Of a stretch of DNA of 64,000 bases, positions 61,037-64,000 are shown one piece after another. Position numbers and translations under genes: made by a program. The notes beneath the pieces were generated by a model that was given only the letters and a program-made list of their open reading frames with translations, was not told where the DNA came from and made no database searches. The DNA is from [Phialemoniopsis] sp. UDSM-2020 (Eukaryota; Ascomycota; Sordariomycetes; Thyridiales; Thyridiaceae), in assembly GCA_018873225.1 (NCBI GenBank), contig JAEILZ010000002.1, positions 5,518,001 through 5,582,000 on the forward strand, written 5' to 3'. The stretch's first letter is position 1, and every line of letters starts with the position of its first letter.

Positions 61037-64000
61037 CTACTCTTGCTTGTGCAGTACCAGTTTCTGACCAATCAGCAAGCCGCCACTCTCGTCTGCGTTG
61101 CGCAAGAACTCGCCCACCAGCGGGTTCATCCCGCTTCGTACAGCACCTTCCACCCACTCAGCCATGGGCAGCGACTTCAAGTCGGCACCTCCCTCGCCAT
61201 CCAGCAACTCCCGGATGCTCTGGACGGGGATGACCTGATCACCCGCGTGGTGCAGATACTCGACATGGGCGTCCACTGACGCCGTCTCGAGGACTGAACG
61301 GGTGATGCCGCCAGCTGCATTCTCGAGGGTTACAAGGTCCACGAAGCCGTTCCAGCGGCTTGAGTCGGGGAGTGACTTGGTCAGGGACCCGTACTCTAGG
61401 ACGTTAGACAGGATGTCGTCACCCGCCTCGGCGCCCATGATGGCCGACGGCCGGTGGATAAAGACGGGCAGGCCGAGCTCCCGGCTCGCCTTCTCCAGGA
61501 ACACCTCACTGGCCCACTTTGAGGCAGCGTAGCCGTCAGCGAGGCCGGCTCCGCCTTGCTGAGGCGGGAAGCGCGCCAGTGACTTAGGGGTCAGCGTGTC
61601 CGATTTGTTGAACTTGCCCGCCGTGGCGGTGGACACGTAGTGGAATGGGATACGGCGGGTGGACGCGAGACGCACGAGCTCCTTGGTTGAGGAGACGTTG
61701 GGGGCACGGAGGGAACGGTACGTCTTCAGGAAGGAGACGTCGGCGCCGTTGTGGATGATGGCGTCCGCCGAGGCCGAGAGTGACTCCACCTCAGTTTCCG
61801 AGAGACCGCAGCGCGGAAGGGCGAGGTCGCCCTTATGCAACACGACCTTGGGAGAGCTTGCGAACTCGTCCAACTTGCTTGTGTCGCGGATGGCGATGCA
61901 ATGAACCTTGCCAACGTCGGGAGAGTCGACGAGTAGTCGAAGCAGAGAGCTACCTAAGAGACCAGTTGCGCCGCTAATGACCACAGTCTTGGGAGAAGTA
62001 TGCGTTTGCACTGCCGGGACATCTTGTGTGCGAGCTCCCACAAGGTCGTCGGGGATCGCCGTCTCGGCCTCCCAGTCAATCGCGGTGTCGGCACCCGATT
62101 CGAGATCCTGGATCATGTTTGCCATGGCGCCGAGTGTGCTGTTTTCAAAAAGCTTGATGAGGGGCAAATTGGCCTGGAACCGTTCGTTGATAAGCTGTCG
62201 CAGCTCGATCAGTAGCATCGAGTTGCCTCCAACGTGGAAGAAATCCGAAGCCGTATCGATCTGGTGCACCTCCTGCATCTGTTGCGGTAGCGTGTCTCGC
62301 CAGATCTGAGCCAGCTTGGACCCAGTCTCTGTGAGTCCTGCTCCTGTCGACTTCGGCCCCTGGGCGGTGCTTGGTACGGGAAGCTTCTGCAGGGCCCTCC
62401 TATCGATCTTACCAGATGCATTCAGGGGAAGGGAGGGAACGGGGACTATGGCCGCGGGGCGCATGTACTGCGGCAGAGGTAGCGAGGCGGCGAGCTTGCG
62501 GAGGAACTCGTTTTCGTCCTCTGCCGAGGCGTTCGACGGCGACGTCACCGCATGCGCGATGAGTAGGGCCGGGTCCCCACGAGGCGTCACCACCACCGTC
62601 TTGACCCGTCCCCCGGCAGTGTCCACGATCGACTGCTCCACATCTTGTAGTTCGATGCGCAGACCTCGAAGCTTGATCTGCGAGTCGCCCTCGATGCGAC
62701 CGATGATCTCCAGGGTGCCGTCCGACCGGAGGACACCTTTGTCTCCAGTACTATACATCCTGGTCCACCCGTTCTGGATAGCCACTGAAGACGGCATAGG
62801 GTCCGTCAGGAACTTTTTTCGCGACTCCTCGGTATTGTTGAGGTAGTCGATGGCTACGCCTGCACCGGCAATGCAGACTTCCCCGGACCACCCGACGGGT
62901 AGGACGCTAAGGTTGTGGTCCATAATGTAGATGCCGTAGTTGGGAAGAGTCTTACCGGCTGGGATATGTGTATCCTCAAAGTGGCCTCCCAGGCTGAGAT
63001 CCAGCTCGCTCGAAGAGAATGACCCCTCAGTTGGGCCGTAGGCGTTGAAGAAGTGAAACTCGCGTCCGAAGAGGCCACTCAGCTGCCGGAAGCCCTGCAG
63101 CAGTTCGGATGGGAACTTCTCGCCGCCGGCCGTGGCATATTTCCAGTATTTGCTTTGTGAGATGCTGTTCGCGCCGTGCCGGAGCCAGGATAGATATTCG
63201 GATGGGGTTCCGCTTGTGTACGTGATGCCTTGTTCGTGCACGATCTTGGCCACTGCGACTGGGTCCTTGCGAAGAGCCTCGGGAACGATGACGAGACTGC
63301 CGCCGTTGGCCAGAGCCATGAAGACCTGGTTGAGAGACATGTCGAAGCCCACCGAGCTCTGCTGTAGGACAGTCTCGCGTCCAAATCCATGTGTGTGCAC
63401 CAAGGCCTCAACGTGGTTGCGCAGACTGCCGTGAGACAGGATCACGCCCTTGGGCACGCCCGAGGTACCGCTTGTGAAGAAGATCACCGCTGGGTCGCTG
63501 CCTCGGGCGGCAACTGGACTGCGGACCGCCTTTCCATTTTGGATACGGAGAACATCCAGAACAGTGACAGAAGATGAGAGGTTCAAGTCTCCGGTCTGAC
63601 CAGATGTCGTAGTGTTGGTGAGCAGTGCCGTGCACTTGGATTCTTGGATCATGGCGTGGAGCCTTGCTGGCGGGATGTTGCAGTCAAGGGGCACGGCGAC
63701 GGCGCCCACCCGTAGAAGGGCAAGTAGGGAGAATACATAGTGAGGAGAAGGGTCCTGGAAGATTGCGACAGCTGATCCTGGCTTTGTGTTTGCCCCGAGC
63801 AGGGCGGAGGAGATCTTCTGCACCTCTGCATCAAGTTGCTGGTAAGTCCACGAGTTGCCGTTGATGTCTTTGATTGAGACGTCCTTGGGGTGCTTGGCCA
63901 CGATGTCGTCGATGCGGTGCGCCAAAGTCTCAGGCCACTCAGAGGGCATCATGGGACCTGTAGAAAGCGTTATCAGCAAGGTGAGTTCTGCATCATCAAC
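61037..64000 (-). CDS. PKS-NRPS hybrid synthase, C-terminal A-T-R part (cut by window edge)
   Basis: An open frame of 987 codons runs from the window's right edge to the stop at 61037. TGPMMPSEWPETLAHRID is the typical linker entering the adenylation domain of fungal PKS-NRPSs, so the ketosynthase-to-condensation part lies beyond 64000. Adenylation motifs: FFTSGTSGVPKG (A3), FNAYGPTEGS (A5), MYSTGDKG (A7), GDSQIKLRGLRIE (A8), LNASGKIDR (A10). The thiolation site is DFFHVGGNSML with its phosphopantetheine serine. The reductase domain has GATGLLGSS (NADPH site) and YAASK, with catalytic Tyr and Lys intact, indicating reductive release to an aldehyde rather than Dieckmann cyclisation. An intact R domain is what cytochalasan synthases need. 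The amino acid selected cannot be stated with certainty. Confidence 0.93.
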   Translation of the reverse strand, partial: VDDAELTLLITLSTGPMMPSEWPETLAHRIDDIVAKHPKDVSIKDINGNSWTYQQLDAEVQKISSALLGANTKPGSAVAIFQDPSPHYVFSLLALLRVGAVAVPLDCNIPPARLHAMIQESKCTALLTNTTTSGQTGDLNLSSSVTVLDVLRIQNGKAVRSPVAARGSDPAVIFFTSGTSGVPKGVILSHGSLRNHVEALVHTHGFGRETVLQQSSVGFDMSLNQVFMALANGGSLVIVPEALRKDPVAVAKIVHEQGITYTSGTPSEYLSWLRHGANSISQSKYWKYATAGGEKFPSELLQGFRQLSGLFGREFHFFNAYGPTEGSFSSSELDLSLGGHFEDTHIPAGKTLPNYGIYIMDHNLSVLPVGWSGEVCIAGAGVAIDYLNNTEESRKKFLTDPMPSSVAIQNGWTRMYSTGDKGVLRSDGTLEIIGRIEGDSQIKLRGLRIELQDVEQSIVDTAGGRVKTVVVTPRGDPALLIAHAVTSPSNASAEDENEFLRKLAASLPLPQYMRPAAIVPVPSLPLNASGKIDRRALQKLPVPSTAQGPKSTGAGLTETGSKLAQIWRDTLPQQMQEVHQIDTASDFFHVGGNSMLLIELRQLINERFQANLPLIKLFENSTLGAMANMIQDLESGADTAIDWEAETAIPDDLVGARTQDVPAVQTHTSPKTVVISGATGLLGSSLLRLLVDSPDVGKVHCIAIRDTSKLDEFASSPKVVLHKGDLALPRCGLSETEVESLSASADAIIHNGADVSFLKTYRSLRAPNVSSTKELVRLASTRRIPFHYVSTATAGKFNKSDTLTPKSLARFPPQQGGAGLADGYAASKWASEVFLEKASRELGLPVFIHRPSAIMGAEAGDDILSNVLEYGSLTKSLPDSSRWNGFVDLVTLENAAGGITRSVLETASVDAHVEYLHHAGDQVIPVQSIRELLDGEGGADLKSLPMAEWVEGAVRSGMNPLVGEFLRNADESGGLLIGQKLVLHKQE

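Noticed and set aside
61037..63979. Stand-alone NRPS-like (A-T-R) enzyme beginning at the TTG near 63979 or the ATG at 63952
   Set aside because: The frame stays open to the window edge and the linker before the A domain is that of PKS-NRPS hybrids, so the gene continues upstream; a free-standing A-T-R enzyme cannot be fully excluded without more sequence.
1..64000. CRISPR arrays, bacterial operons or phage genes
   Set aside because: No direct-repeat arrays; spliced genes and fungal families show a eukaryotic nuclear genome.

Overview
The window is nuclear DNA of a filamentous ascomycete (Pezizomycotina, most likely Sordariomycetes; species not determinable by eye). The evidence is short introns (about 47-175 nt) with GT...AG borders and CTNAY-like branch points, GC-rich third codon positions, fungal-only families (HET, HeLo-NACHT, 2EXR, Zn2Cys6, LaeA-like, PTH11/SAT4-like rhodopsin fold) and recognisable MCM2 and Vps24 orthologues. 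I found 27 protein-coding genes, two of them cut by the window edges. Intron positions were inferred by reading splice signals together with conserved protein motifs.

Left part (1-24 kb): the 3' end of a class I terpene synthase, then ESCRT-III Vps24, a PLP-dependent group II decarboxylase, a LaeA-like methyltransferase behind a 3.7-kb leader, an ArfGAP with UBA domain and Gln-rich tail, a cytosolic-type GH3 beta-glucosidase with PA14 insert, a gene-poor 3.2-kb stretch with decayed repeat sequence, an uncharacterised RGG-tailed protein and a secreted Thr/Ser-rich protein with a jelly-roll carbohydrate-binding-like domain.

Middle (24.5-33 kb): an accessory block with a fluoroacetate-dehalogenase-like hydrolase, a HeLo-NACHT NLR-like protein that stops right after its NTPase, a small unknown protein divergent from it, a HET-domain protein and a 2EXR protein. 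Then comes a conserved block (33-43 kb): MCM2, a UBR7/mlo2-like protein, a coiled-coil protein and a patatin-like protein whose nucleophile elbow reads GTGTG.

Right part (44.8-64 kb, continuing off the edge): a polyketide-nonribosomal peptide cluster. It has the A-T-R end of a PKS-NRPS, a trans-acting enoyl reductase, a lipocalin-type Diels-Alderase homologue, a cluster-type alpha/beta hydrolase without the usual serine, a small lipocalin-like protein, a Zn2Cys6 regulator, an MFS transporter and a BAHD acyltransferase. A rhodopsin-like membrane protein and a small secreted cysteine protein lie among them. The set matches cytochalasan clusters most closely. The synthase would make and reductively release the chain with help from the enoyl reductase, the hydrolase and Diels-Alderase would act on the released aldehyde, and the acyltransferase would decorate the product.

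The main non-coding discovery is a family of four short elements (157-168 bp) at 9.1, 38.6, 44.7 and 46.6 kb. They share CAAGTGGGTG-type inverted ends, a common core and 5-bp flanking duplications, perfect in three copies. Two of them, in opposite orientation, bracket the BAHD acyltransferase gene.
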